From: Clostridiales bacterium
Lineage (GTDB): Bacteria; Actinomycetota; Coriobacteriia; Anaerosomatales; SLCP01
Assembly: GCA_018333995.1 (NCBI GenBank)
Contig: JAGXSG010000028.1
Coordinates: forward strand, 1 to 64,000
Direction: 5' to 3'
Length of the DNA: 64,000 nucleotides
Shown here: piece by piece, positions 26,512 through 35,275 of the stretch
Layout of the letters: each line of letters begins with the position of its first letter
Position numbering within the stretch: position 1 is the stretch's first letter
Made by a program: the position numbers and the translations under genes
The notes under the pieces: model-generated
What the model was told of the DNA's origin: nothing
The model's input: the letters and a program-made list of their open reading frames with translations, nothing else
The model's database searches: none

Positions 26512-27883
26512 CGGAGCCACGCCGAGCGGAGGCTGTGTGGCGAGCACCGGATGTGATGGGCGGGCGGTTAGGACGCGCCGCCGGAGTGCGGTCGCGGCCG
26601 TGGCGCTCGTGTTCGTGCTCGTCGCCGCAGCGGCGGTTCAGACCCGTTGGTTCGGCTCGCCCGATCCGCTCGCGCCCTCTTCTCCCGCTGAGGCGGTCGC
26701 CCGATCGGCGCGTCTCGCCGGTCTCGGGAACGCGGAAACATCCCGGCATGCGGACGTCGCACGGGTGGAGGTCGAGATTGCGCAACTGTCGGTGCGAGCG
26801 GACATCGAGATCGCGTATCAGGCGATGTTCGCTACCCTCGTCTCGGCATGGCCGGCCGCAGAAGAGTACGCCGTGACTCTGGTGTGGCGTGGCCAGGTCA
26901 TCGTCGAGCTTCACGGAAATGGGGAGATGGTGAGGGCTGCCACTCTCAACGACGATGCACGTGCTCTGATCCGTGCGGTCGAGGTCGCGCGGATTGGAAA
27001 TGCCTACGCGGAATTTATTCCAGTCGATCAGGCGGCCGATCTTGCAGCGGCCGCAACTGAGCGAGACGGTACTCGCGGTGCCTACCTCGATGCGAAGAAC
27101 CGCGCGGCGGGGTTGCTCGGCGATGGGGGAGTTCTCGGAGCGGCGGCCGGGCGGCTTGCGGATCTCACGGATCAGATGCGCCAGGACTCACCCGGCATCG
27201 CTGCTCCGCGGCCCGGCGACAGTGCGTTTGAACTCCACGCCGCGCGCGCGACATCGGCGCTCTCCGCGCTCGAGGGAGCTAACGGCCTGGTCGAAGGTGC
27301 GGCCGAGCTTCGGGGCTGGCTCGTCGAGACGGCTCCTGACGCGTCTCGCGAGGAGGTCGCGTTGGCACGCGGCTGGGCGGCGGTTGCTGAGGCGCTCGCA
27401 GCGCCGGAGCCTCTCGGTTCGGTGCTTGCGGATGCGCATGCGCTCGCGCAGGAGGTCGCGAGCGCGTCACTCGTGCCCGGGGCGGTGTCAGACGCGGTGC
27501 TTGTCGCGGCGCAGGATCCTGGCGCGCCCGAGGCCGGGCGCATGATCGATCTCTTTGAGCGCGTTCCCGCTGTGGATTGGGCGCTGTGGTCCTCCGCGCT
27601 CCCGCTACCGGCTCGCGTCTTCGAACGGGCTGGGATGGGCGGTACGGTACCGCCAACGCTTACGTGGTCCGACCCCGCTGATGGCGCAACCCGCAGCGTA
27701 CAGCCGGAGGTCTGGACGGGCTACCGCCGTGCCGACGGGCGCATATACTGGAGGGCGGGCATCGACGGAGATGTCGCCCTCACCGACACGTCGCTTCTCG
27801 GCTGGGGCTTTTCGACCCGCCGGGCCGCGCTCGTCGACGCGGCTGATGTCGGGAGGGTACTTGCGACCTTCCCGTTGGAGTGA
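26489..27883 (+). CDS. Membrane-anchored protein of unknown function
   Basis: 464 residues from ATG 26489, after GGAGAGAGG, overlapping the uvrA end by 23 bases. A basic stretch R-T-R-R-R precedes a single hydrophobic segment at about residues 34-52, giving a type II membrane anchor. The large outside domain is Ala-rich and helical, with A-x-x-A-L-A-A repeats between residues 200 and 370 and a more structured C-terminal end containing L-T-W-S-D-P-A-D-G and W-R-A-G-I-D-G. I do not recognise a family. Its position between uvrA and uvrC suggests co-transcription but says nothing about function. Confidence 0.7.
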   Translation: MVARRVRDGATPSGGCVASTGCDGRAVRTRRRSAVAAVALVFVLVAAAAVQTRWFGSPDPLAPSSPAEAVARSARLAGLGNAETSRHADVARVEVEIAQLSVRADIEIAYQAMFATLVSAWPAAEEYAVTLVWRGQVIVELHGNGEMVRAATLNDDARALIRAVEVARIGNAYAEFIPVDQAADLAAAATERDGTRGAYLDAKNRAAGLLGDGGVLGAAAGRLADLTDQMRQDSPGIAAPRPGDSAFELHAARATSALSALEGANGLVEGAAELRGWLVETAPDASREEVALARGWAAVAEALAAPEPLGSVLADAHALAQEVASASLVPGAVSDAVLVAAQDPGAPEAGRMIDLFERVPAVDWALWSSALPLPARVFERAGMGGTVPPTLTWSDPADGATRSVQPEVWTGYRRADGRIYWRAGIDGDVALTDTSLLGWGFSTRRAALVDAADVGRVLATFPLE

Positions 27884-27887
27884 CGCG

Positions 27888-29765
27888 ATGAGTGAAACGA
27901 TGCCCACGCTCATCGAAGAGGTCTCCAGGGTCCCTGACGGACCTGGCGTCTACCTGTGGAAGGACGACGCGGGCGCGGTACTCTACGTGGGCAAGGCGAA
28001 GTCGCTTCGCAAGCGGATGAAGCAGTACGTTCTCGGCCAGGACGACCGCGAGAAGGTGCCGCTCCTCATGGCGCAGGCGACCACTTTCGACTACGTTGTC
28101 ACCCGCACAGAAGTCGAGTCGCTCATCCTCGAGAAGAATCTCATCCGGCAGTTTGCGCCGCCGTACAACGTCGGATATCGCGACGACAAGTCCTACCCCT
28201 ACATCGCCGTGACCGTGGGCGACCCGTTTCCCGCGATCAAGTTCACGCGCGAGAAGCACCGGCCGGACACGAAGTACTTCGGTCCGTACACCGACGCTCG
28301 GGCCGCCCGGGAGACGATCGACACCGTGCGCCGGATCTACCCGATCTGCTCGGCGCAGTGTGTGGAGTGGAAGCGGGTGAACGCTCGCGGCGGCGAGCCG
28401 GCCGGCAAGGCCTGCTTTGACTACAACGTCGGCAAGGGTCCGGGGCCGTGCGTCGGCGCGTGCACGCCAGAGCGCTACGCGAAAAACGTCGCTCACGTCA
28501 TCGCTTTCTTGCAGGGCCGGCACTCGGGTGTGGCCGAGGAGCTCGAGGAGCGGATGCGCGCCGCCGCCGCAGACCTTGACTTCGAGCGTGCCGCGCGCTT
28601 TCGTAACCGGCTCAAGGCGGTGCGGCGCATCCTGGAAAAGCAGACGGTCGTTTCCGCGCGCAAGCTTGACATCGACGTCGTTGGGCTGTTTCGCGAGGAA
28701 ACGATCACCGGCGTGCACGTGTTCGTCGTGCGCGAGGGGCGAGTGCTCATCGGTAATGAGTTTGTGTTAGACAAGGGACTCGACGTGCCGGGACCCGAGC
28801 TCGTCGAGGGGTTTTTGCTTACCTACTACAACCAGGCCGAGCAGGTCCCCCGCGAGATTGTGGTGCCCGAGCTGCCCTGCGCGGCGGAGGCGGTCGAAGA
28901 GTGGCTCTCCGGGCTGCGCGGCACACGCGTGCGGATGATGGCGCCCCTGCGCGGCGAGAAACGCCGGCTCCTCGAGAACGCCGAGACGAACGCGCGTCAT
29001 GCGCTCTTGCGCCACAAGGTGCGCACGCGCTACGACGAGGAGCGCATCAACCGCGCGCTCATCGAGCTCGAGAGCGCGCTTGCGCTGCCCTCAGCGCCGC
29101 TGCGTATCGAGTGCTACGACATTTCGACGCTTCATGGACGACACTCGGTCGGCTCGTTGGTGGTGTTCACGAACGGCCGCGCCGACTCGAAGGCGTACCG
29201 CCGCTTCCGCGTGCGCCTTGAGTCCGGCGAAGCCAACGACGTCGGGATGATGGCCGAGGTGCTCCGGCGCCGTTTCTCCGGCGTACACGCCGAAGACGGG
29301 CGCTTTGCGGCTGCACGCCCCGGACTCGTCATCGTCGACGGCGGAAAGCCGCAGCTCGCGGCGGCCCGTGCCGCGCTCGCCGAGGCGGGTGTCACCGACG
29401 TCCCGCTCGCCGCGCTCGCGAAGCGCGAGGAAGAGCTGTTTGTGCCCGGCTTCGACGAGCCGGTCGTCCTGCCCACGGGCTCGGCCTCTCTTTACCTCGT
29501 CAAGCGTATCCGCGACGAGGCGCATCGATTCGCGATCACCTACCACCGCGAGTTGCGCGGAAAGGCGATGACGGCGAGCGTACTCGACGACATCCCCGGG
29601 GTGGGCGCCAAGCGCAAGAAGGCGCTCATGCGCGCGTTCGGCTCGGTGAAGCGATTGCGAGAAGCTGGCATCGACGCGATCGCCGCAGTGCCAGGTATTC
29701 CGCGCGATGTCGCCGAGGAGATCGTTGCTGTTGTGAATCAATCTGCGCGATCTGAGAGGGAATGA
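27888..29765 (+). CDS. uvrC: Excinuclease ABC subunit C
   Basis: Makes both incisions around the lesion after UvrB loading. In order: a GIY-YIG nuclease (G-P-G-V-Y-L-W and L-Y-V-G-K-A with K-S-L-R-K-R near residue 40), a four-Cys region (C-S-A-Q-C, C-F-D-Y, C-V-G-A-C), a UVR domain (A-A-A-D-L-D-F-E-R-A-A-R-F-R), the RNase H-like endonuclease with I-V-D-G-G-K-P-Q and a C-terminal helix-hairpin-helix pair (I-P-G-V-G-A-K-R and V-P-G-I-P). ATG 27888 lies seven bases after GGAG at the end of the preceding gene. 625 residues, complete. Confidence 0.96.
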   Translation: MSETMPTLIEEVSRVPDGPGVYLWKDDAGAVLYVGKAKSLRKRMKQYVLGQDDREKVPLLMAQATTFDYVVTRTEVESLILEKNLIRQFAPPYNVGYRDDKSYPYIAVTVGDPFPAIKFTREKHRPDTKYFGPYTDARAARETIDTVRRIYPICSAQCVEWKRVNARGGEPAGKACFDYNVGKGPGPCVGACTPERYAKNVAHVIAFLQGRHSGVAEELEERMRAAAADLDFERAARFRNRLKAVRRILEKQTVVSARKLDIDVVGLFREETITGVHVFVVREGRVLIGNEFVLDKGLDVPGPELVEGFLLTYYNQAEQVPREIVVPELPCAAEAVEEWLSGLRGTRVRMMAPLRGEKRRLLENAETNARHALLRHKVRTRYDEERINRALIELESALALPSAPLRIECYDISTLHGRHSVGSLVVFTNGRADSKAYRRFRVRLESGEANDVGMMAEVLRRRFSGVHAEDGRFAAARPGLVIVDGGKPQLAAARAALAEAGVTDVPLAALAKREEELFVPGFDEPVVLPTGSASLYLVKRIRDEAHRFAITYHRELRGKAMTASVLDDIPGVGAKRKKALMRAFGSVKRLREAGIDAIAAVPGIPRDVAEEIVAVVNQSARSERE

Positions 29766-29775
29766 GCAAACGAGG

Positions 29776-29804
29776 TTGATGCAACACCGCAGTTCATGCA
29801 GAAT
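29776..29804 (+). promoter_or_regulatory. Candidate promoter for the bicarbonate transporter gene
   Basis: TTGATG (29776-29781) and CAGAAT (29799-29804) are 17 bases apart in the 101-base gap after uvrC. The expected start of transcription, near 29811, leaves a leader of about 55 bases before the GTG. Confidence 0.4.
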
Positions 29805-29866
29805 CTCACGAACAACACGCGTTCGAGTCCAAAATCTAGCGTCACGCATCTTTGAGAGGAGCATCC

Positions 29867-30874
29867 GTGGAGTTCCTGGCAGATTTTGTCGTCCGGTTCG
29901 CAGAACAGCTGCAAACGCCGACGCTCGCGTTCCTGATAGCCGGCATGGTGATCGCGGCCCTGAACAGCCAACTCCAGATTCCAAACGCCATCTATCATTT
30001 CATCGTGTTCATGTTACTCATGCGAATAGGGCTTGCTGGCGGCATGACGCTTCGGGAGGCAAATCCACTTGAGATGCTGCTGCCGCTCGCGTCGGCTACG
30101 CTCATCGGCATCAGCATCCCTATCCTGGGGTCCATCACGCTGGCGCGGCTGCCGGGTGTGCGCAAGGAGGATGCCCTCGCGACATCCGGCCTCTTCGGCG
30201 CGGTGAGTGCGAGCACGGTCGTTGCGGCAATGCTTGCCTTGGACGAGGAGGGCATCTTCTATGAGGCCTGGATCCCCGCGCTCTACCCGTTCATGGATAT
30301 TCCGGCGCTTGTCACCGCGATCGTCTTGGCAAACCTCTTCATCCACAAGAGTAAGCACGGCGCTGACGGGAAGGTAGCCATCTGGCCGATCATCAAGGAG
30401 TGTCTCCAGGGAGCGGCGCTCACCGCGCTGATTCTCGGGTTCGTCCTTGGGATATTCTCACGGCCTGAGGGAGTGTTTGCGGAGTTCTACGATCCGTTGT
30501 TTCGCGGATTCCTCTCGGTGCTTATGCTCATTCTCGGCATGGACGCCTACCGGCGGTTAAGGGAGTTGCTGAGCGTTGCTCACTGGTACATAGCCTACTC
30601 GATCATCGCGCCGCTCGTGCACGGCCTGATGGGCTTCGGGCTCGGCTACGTGGCCCACGTGGTGGCGGGACTCAGCCCTGGCGGCGCGATCATGCTCGCG
30701 ATAATCGCCGCGTCGAACTCAGACGTCTCCGGGCCTCCCACCCTCCGAGGAGGGATACCCAGCGCCAACCCAGCCGCCTACGTTGGGTCTTCGACCGGGG
30801 TGGGTACTCCGGTCGCCCTCGCGATTGGCATTCCGCTGTTCACGACGCTTGGGAAGGCGGTGTTTGGCCTGTAG
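29867..30874 (+). CDS. sbtA: SbtA-type sodium-dependent bicarbonate transporter
   Basis: About ten hydrophobic segments arranged as two inverted halves, with the pattern of SbtA: an early A-L-N-S-Q-L-Q-I-P region, a T-L-R/L-A-R-L-P-G-V-R cytoplasmic loop, A-T-S-G-L-F-G-A-V-S-A-S-T-V in the first half and A-S-N-S-D-V-S-G-P-P-T-L-R in the second, the latter two being the bicarbonate/sodium-binding Ser/Asn-rich segments. GTG 29867 lies five bases after GAGAGGAG. 335 residues, near the family size. The regulatory SbtB P-II-like partner usually next door is missing. It would supply bicarbonate for carboxylations. Confidence 0.85.
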   Translation: MEFLADFVVRFAEQLQTPTLAFLIAGMVIAALNSQLQIPNAIYHFIVFMLLMRIGLAGGMTLREANPLEMLLPLASATLIGISIPILGSITLARLPGVRKEDALATSGLFGAVSASTVVAAMLALDEEGIFYEAWIPALYPFMDIPALVTAIVLANLFIHKSKHGADGKVAIWPIIKECLQGAALTALILGFVLGIFSRPEGVFAEFYDPLFRGFLSVLMLILGMDAYRRLRELLSVAHWYIAYSIIAPLVHGLMGFGLGYVAHVVAGLSPGGAIMLAIIAASNSDVSGPPTLRGGIPSANPAAYVGSSTGVGTPVALAIGIPLFTTLGKAVFGL

Positions 30875-30883
30875 CGCTTCCCA

Positions 30884-30913
30884 ACGACCTGCGCTGTCAC
30901 CGGCGGGTATAAT
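30884..30913 (+). promoter_or_regulatory. Candidate promoter for the small membrane protein and rapZ cluster
   Basis: A perfect TATAAT is at 30908-30913. Upstream, ACGACC (30884-30889) is a weak -35 at 18 bases. The -10 lies 39 bases before the GTG of the small membrane protein, and the genes that follow are closely packed, so this may drive the start of a long operon. Confidence 0.5.
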
Positions 30914-30951
30914 CCTTGAGACGTTCTCCGCACAACAGTGAGGGGTCTCCC

Positions 30952-31296
30952 GTGAAATTCGTGATCCGGCTGCTCATATCGGCTGTCGTCATATTTGGAG
31001 TAGCGTATCTGTCGGGCGGTTGGCTACTTAAGGTTGACGGTTTCATGGCCGCGCTTTGGGCCGCTATTGTCCTCGCGCTCGTCAACGCGGTCGTCCGTCC
31101 GGTGGTTGGATTCCTGTCCCTCCCGATCACGATTCTTACGTTTGGACTTTTCGCTCTCGTATTGAACGCGCTCATGATCATGCTGGTGGCGTTGGTTGTG
31201 CCGGGCGTCGAGACAAACGGGTTTTTCCCAACGCTGATAGCGGCACTCATCATCTCCATCTCCACCGCCGTGCTTTCCGCGGCGTTTGAGGACTGA
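30952..31296 (+). CDS. Phage holin superfamily IV / YvlD-like small membrane protein
   Basis: 114 residues with four hydrophobic segments (about residues 4-24, 32-52, 57-80, 88-110). The pattern A-L-V-N-A-V-V-R-P-V and L-S-L-P-I-T-I-L-T-F-G-L-F matches the four-helix family named after holins but found as stand-alone chromosomal proteins of unknown role (YvlD type). GTG 30952 follows AGGGG by seven bases. No phage genes are near, so lysis is unlikely. Confidence 0.85.
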   Translation: MKFVIRLLISAVVIFGVAYLSGGWLLKVDGFMAALWAAIVLALVNAVVRPVVGFLSLPITILTFGLFALVLNALMIMLVALVVPGVETNGFFPTLIAALIISISTAVLSAAFED

Positions 31297-31301
31297 TCGG
31301 C

Positions 31302-32228
31302 GTGACAGAGGAGTGCGGTTCGCATACGGAACCATCCGCCGGAACCGCAGAACGAGTTCTCGAGCTTGTAGTCATCACCGGCCTCTCTGGTGCTGGCCGC
31401 AGCGAGGCGATTCACACGTTCGAGGATCTCGGATACTTCTGCATTGACAACCTGCCGCCGGCGTTCATCGGCCAGCTTGTCGACCTGACACGGCTTCCGG
31501 GTAGTCGCATACGCCGGATCGCGGTGGTGTGCGATGTGCGCGCCAAGGAGTTCTTCGAGCAGCTCGCGGGCGAACTCGAACGCCTTGCCGCCGCCAACGT
31601 TCCCCACAAGCTCGTCTTTCTCGACGCCGACGAGGACGCGCTCGTTCGGCGCTTCAAGGAGACGCGGCGCCGTCATCCGATGTGCGAGGAGGGTGGCTCG
31701 GTTTCGGAGGGTATCTCGGCGGAGCGTGAACTCTTAGAGGACATCCGCGGCGCTGCCGACGTTCTCATCGATACGAGCGCTCTCACACCGCGTCAGCTGC
31801 GCTCGATTATCCATGAAGCGTTCTCACCCGGTCCCGCGACTTCGCTGTCGGTCACTGTCTCCTCGTTCGGCTTCAAGTACGGGCAGCCCGTCGATGCCGA
31901 CATCGTCATGGACGTTCGCTTCCTGCCCAACCCTCACTACGACCCGGTGCTCCGCCCGCTCACCGGGCTCGACGCTCCGGTGCGCGAGTTCGTCCTGGGA
32001 CACCCCGAGACGACGCGCTTTCGCGAGAGGTGGTTCGCGCTGCTCGAGGTGCTTGCCCCCGGCTATCTCGCGGAGGGGAAGTCGCACCTTTCGGTTGCGC
32101 TTGGGTGCACCGGCGGCATGCACCGCAGCGTCGCACTCGCCGAGGAGACCGCGGCGTTCCTGCGCTCATTCGGCTATCGCGCGGTCGTTTCCCATCGCGA
32201 TATCGGTAAGGACCGGGAACGCCGGTGA
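31302..32228 (+). CDS. rapZ: RNase adapter protein RapZ (YvcJ family)
   Basis: Nucleotide-binding protein; in E. coli RapZ delivers a small RNA to RNase E, and in Gram-positives YvcJ hydrolyses GTP. The P-loop is G-L-S-G-A-G-R-S near residue 28, with Arg in place of the usual Lys, as seen in many actinobacterial members. I-D-N-L-P-P and the C-terminal G-C-T-G-G-M-H-R-S-V phosphosugar-like pocket are present. 308 residues. It overlaps yvcK (GTGA) and the three-gene order rapZ-yvcK-whiA is conserved in Firmicutes and Actinomycetota. Confidence 0.93.
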   Translation: MTEECGSHTEPSAGTAERVLELVVITGLSGAGRSEAIHTFEDLGYFCIDNLPPAFIGQLVDLTRLPGSRIRRIAVVCDVRAKEFFEQLAGELERLAAANVPHKLVFLDADEDALVRRFKETRRRHPMCEEGGSVSEGISAERELLEDIRGAADVLIDTSALTPRQLRSIIHEAFSPGPATSLSVTVSSFGFKYGQPVDADIVMDVRFLPNPHYDPVLRPLTGLDAPVREFVLGHPETTRFRERWFALLEVLAPGYLAEGKSHLSVALGCTGGMHRSVALAEETAAFLRSFGYRAVVSHRDIGKDRERR

Positions 32229-33202
32229 GCACGTTTCGCGCACGGCGTGCAGTGGCGATCGGGGGCGGCACAGGGTTGCCGGCAGTCTTGAGTTGCCTTG
32301 TCGAGAGCGGCTTTGACACCACGGCGGTCGTGACGGTGGCCGACGATGGCGGCTCGAGCGGGGTGCTGCGCGAGGAACTCGGTATTCTCCCTCCGGGCGA
32401 CTTTCGCAATTGTCTTGTCGCGCTTGCCGAGCCCGGGAACGTGCTCGCGTCCGCGTTTCAGTACCGTTTCGCTGAGGGGAGCGGTCTTGCGGGGCACGCG
32501 CTCGGGAATCTCGTACTTGCAGCGTTGGCTGACATGAGTGGCTCGTTTCCGGAAGCCGTGGAGCAGGCTGGAGCGCTGTTGGGCGTGCGGGGGCGGGTGT
32601 TGCCCTCGACCCTCGTCGACATCCGGCTCAAGGCGACCGACACGGCCGGAAAGCCGATTGCCGGACAGGCGGCCATTGCGGTGAGCGAGCGACCGATCGA
32701 GCGGGTGTGCGTTGAGCCCGCGTACCCATCCGCGTACCCGCCCGCCCTTGAGGCGATCCGGGAGGCGGACGTCGTGGTGGTTGGTCCGGGATCACTTTTC
32801 ACGAGCATTCTGCCTAACTTCCTCGTTGACGGAGTCGCTCACGCACTGCGCGAGTCAGCGGCGACTCGCATCTACGTGTGCAACGTCGCTAACCAGCGTG
32901 GAGAGACGGGCGGGATGGACGCGGCGGATCATGTCAACGCGCTGCTCAGCCACGGACTCAGTGGTGCGATCGATATGGCGATCGTTCACGTTGCGGAATC
33001 GGTTCCCGGCGCGGAAGACTGGTGTCTACGCTACGATGACTTTGAGACGTTGTGCGAACCGGTCGTGGGCACTCCTGATGTCCAGACACGGATCGAGGAG
33101 CTTGGAGTGCGGGTGTATGCGGGCGACGTGGTCGACCCGGTTGACCGCCGTCGGCATTCGAGCGCCAAGTTGTGCAGAGCCATCGGGAAGGTTATCGCCT
33201 GA
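32225..33202 (+). CDS. yvcK: YvcK/CofD-family gluconeogenesis factor
   Basis: CofD-like fold protein that binds UDP-sugars and in Bacillus is needed for cell shape and growth on gluconeogenic carbon sources. G-G-G-T-G-L-P near residue 13, V-A-D-D-G-G-S-S-G near residue 40 and G-P-G-S-L-F-T-S-I-L-P-N near residue 190 are family signatures. GTG 32225 overlaps the rapZ stop. 325 residues. The adjacent glycolytic operon fits a carbon-flux role. Confidence 0.93.
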   Translation: MSTFRARRAVAIGGGTGLPAVLSCLVESGFDTTAVVTVADDGGSSGVLREELGILPPGDFRNCLVALAEPGNVLASAFQYRFAEGSGLAGHALGNLVLAALADMSGSFPEAVEQAGALLGVRGRVLPSTLVDIRLKATDTAGKPIAGQAAIAVSERPIERVCVEPAYPSAYPPALEAIREADVVVVGPGSLFTSILPNFLVDGVAHALRESAATRIYVCNVANQRGETGGMDAADHVNALLSHGLSGAIDMAIVHVAESVPGAEDWCLRYDDFETLCEPVVGTPDVQTRIEELGVRVYAGDVVDPVDRRRHSSAKLCRAIGKVIA

Positions 33203-33203
33203 C

Positions 33204-34145
33204 GTGTCGTTTACCGCCGAAGTCAAAGACGAGCTCTCACGTGTCGAGCCCAAGCGGCAGTGCTGTCCGCGGGCTGAACTGGCTGCGCTCGTCCGTGTCG
33301 AGGGTACGCTCCATATCACGGGACGCGAACGGTATCGCCTTGAGATCGCGACAGAGACAGCTCCGGTCGCCCGCAAGACGATCAAGCTCCTCCACGGGAT
33401 ATACGACCTGAAGACCGAACTCACAGTCCGCCGCAGCGTGCTTCACAAGACTAACAACTACCTCATCACCGTTGTCAGCCAACCGCGCCTTCCGCAGGCG
33501 CTAAACGAGCTGGGGATTCTCGATGACTCGACAAATCTCACGTATGGCATCACCCCTCGGCTGGTACGCCGCGATTGCTGTGCGATCGCGTACCTGCGCG
33601 GCGCGTTTCTCGGCGGCGGGTTTGTAGCGAATCCGCACGGTGACTTTCACTTCGAACTCACCGCAGAGACCGAGCGGCTCGCGGTCGACCTGGCCGCTCT
33701 TATGGGTCGCTTCGGGATACACGCTAAGATCACACAACGCAGAGGGCTTCAAGCGGTATACCTGAAGGGTGCCGAGCCGATTGTCACGTTTCTCGCACTC
33801 GTGGGAGCGCATCGCGCGCTCCTTCGCACGGAAGATGTCCGGATCATGAAGTCGATGCGAAACGAGGTGAATCGCCTCGTCAACGCGGAAACCGCAAACA
33901 TCCAGAAATCTGCTGAGGCCGCGATGACGCAGCTTGAAACGATACGGGTGCTCAAGGCGACACGCGGCCTCGGCACGCTGCCGCCCGCACTTCGCGAGCT
34001 GGCCGAGCTTCGGTTGGAGCATCCCGACGTCAGTTTGCGTGAGCTTGGCGAACTTGCGGACCCGCCCCTCTCGAAATCGGCGGTATATCATAGGATTCGG
34101 CGTCTCGAGGAGCTTGCGTCGAAACACGGGGCAGTGCGGGAATAG
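33204..34145 (+). CDS. whiA: DNA-binding protein WhiA
   Basis: Combines a degenerate LAGLIDADG homing-endonuclease fold (Y-L-R-G-A-F-L-G-G-G-F-V near residue 127) with a C-terminal helix-turn-helix (S-L-R-E-L-G-E-L-A and L-S-K-S-A-V-Y-H-R-I). It acts in sporulation of Streptomyces and in division and chromosome organisation in Bacillus. GTG 33204 begins the conserved S-F-T-A-E-V-K-D-E-L, one base after the yvcK stop; the longer open frame upstream is an artefact within yvcK. 313 residues. Confidence 0.95.
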   Translation: MSFTAEVKDELSRVEPKRQCCPRAELAALVRVEGTLHITGRERYRLEIATETAPVARKTIKLLHGIYDLKTELTVRRSVLHKTNNYLITVVSQPRLPQALNELGILDDSTNLTYGITPRLVRRDCCAIAYLRGAFLGGGFVANPHGDFHFELTAETERLAVDLAALMGRFGIHAKITQRRGLQAVYLKGAEPIVTFLALVGAHRALLRTEDVRIMKSMRNEVNRLVNAETANIQKSAEAAMTQLETIRVLKATRGLGTLPPALRELAELRLEHPDVSLRELGELADPPLSKSAVYHRIRRLEELASKHGAVRE

Positions 34146-34254
34146 GGTATGAGATTCAAGAACTCGGCAGGCAGGTGTTCGCGCGCGGATCGCGGCGGAC
34201 GCTCGAGTGGCGGACGCTGAGAGCGAGGGCCACTCCGACAAGGAGGGAGTCACT

Positions 34255-35262
34255 GTGGCGATCAAAGTGGGCATCAACGGGTTCGGGCGGATAGGCCGCC
34301 TCGTCTACCGGGCGTGTGCGGCCGATCCTGCCATCGAGGTCGTGGCGGTAAACGACCTCACCGACGCGAAGACGCTCGCGCACCTTCTCAAGTACGACTC
34401 GGTCCATGGGCGTTTTGGCAACGCCGTCGAGGTCACCGATGAAGGTTTTAGTGTCGACGGGAGCTTTGTGAAAGTGCTCTCAGAGCGCGATCCGGCCGTT
34501 CTCCCCTGGGGAGCGCTCGGTGCTGAAGTAATCGTTGAGTCCACGGGGTTTTTCACCGACGGGATAAAGGCGCGAGCACACCTCGACGCGGGCGCGTCGA
34601 AGGTGGTTATCTCGGCACCGGCGACTAATGAGGACATCACGGTGGTCATCGGGGTCAATGAGGACGAGTACGATGCATCGAAGCATCACATCGTCTCGAA
34701 CGCGTCGTGCACCACCAACTGCCTCGCGCCGTTTGCCAAGGTGCTCCGTGACGAGTTTGGCCTCGTGCGTGGTTTCATGAACACCATCCACAGCTACACC
34801 AACGACCAGGTCACGCTCGACGCGCCGCACAAGGATCTACGGCGCGCACGCACCGCGGCGGCGTCTATCATCCCCACATCGACCGGGGCGGCCAAGGCCA
34901 TCGGTCTCGTGATGCCGGACATGAAGGGCAAGCTCGACGGGATGTCGATGCGTGTGCCTACCCCGGATGGATCCGTTGTCGACCTTGTCGCCGAACTTGC
35001 GCGCGATGTCACCGTCGAGGAGATCAACGCGGCGATGAAGAAGGCGGCGGACGGTCCGATGCGAGGGATTCTCGAGTACTGCACCGACCCGATCGTCTCG
35101 GTCGATGTTGTTGGCAACCCCGCTTCCTCGGTCTTCGATTCCCTCCAGACCATGGTCATGGGCGGTGGTTCTGGCAACTTCGTGAAGTGCGTGTCGTGGT
35201 ACGACAACGAGTGGGGTTACTCCAATCGGGTTAAGGATCTCGTGAAGCTGCTCGTCGCGTAG
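34255..35262 (+). CDS. gap: Glyceraldehyde-3-phosphate dehydrogenase
   Basis: Oxidises glyceraldehyde 3-phosphate with NAD and phosphate. I-N-G-F-G-R-I-G-R is the NAD-binding start; the catalytic Cys is in N-A-S-C-T-T-N-C near residue 153, the His partner in I-H-S-Y-T, and W-Y-D-N-E-W-G-Y closes the protein. GTG 34255 is eight bases after AAGGAGG (34240-34246); the longer frame to 34207 has no support. 335 residues. It heads gap-pgk-tpiA-gpmI-secG. The 109-base gap after whiA holds no feature beyond a repeated GGCGGACGCT. Confidence 0.97.
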   Translation: MAIKVGINGFGRIGRLVYRACAADPAIEVVAVNDLTDAKTLAHLLKYDSVHGRFGNAVEVTDEGFSVDGSFVKVLSERDPAVLPWGALGAEVIVESTGFFTDGIKARAHLDAGASKVVISAPATNEDITVVIGVNEDEYDASKHHIVSNASCTTNCLAPFAKVLRDEFGLVRGFMNTIHSYTNDQVTLDAPHKDLRRARTAAASIIPTSTGAAKAIGLVMPDMKGKLDGMSMRVPTPDGSVVDLVAELARDVTVEEINAAMKKAADGPMRGILEYCTDPIVSVDVVGNPASSVFDSLQTMVMGGGSGNFVKCVSWYDNEWGYSNRVKDLVKLLVA

Positions 35263-35275
35263 TGCCGGAGGTGTG

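Noticed and set aside
29807-29826. GAAC...GTTC as a LexA/SOS box after uvrC.
   Set aside because: The half sites are seven bases apart instead of the four expected for the Gram-positive SOS box.
30952-31296. Holin-superfamily membrane protein as a sign of a prophage.
   Set aside because: No other phage genes, integrase or att-like repeats are near, and this family is common as a chromosomal membrane protein.
32712-33203. Long open extension in front of whiA.
   Set aside because: It is the alternative frame of yvcK; the conserved WhiA start (GTG 33204) comes one base after the yvcK stop.
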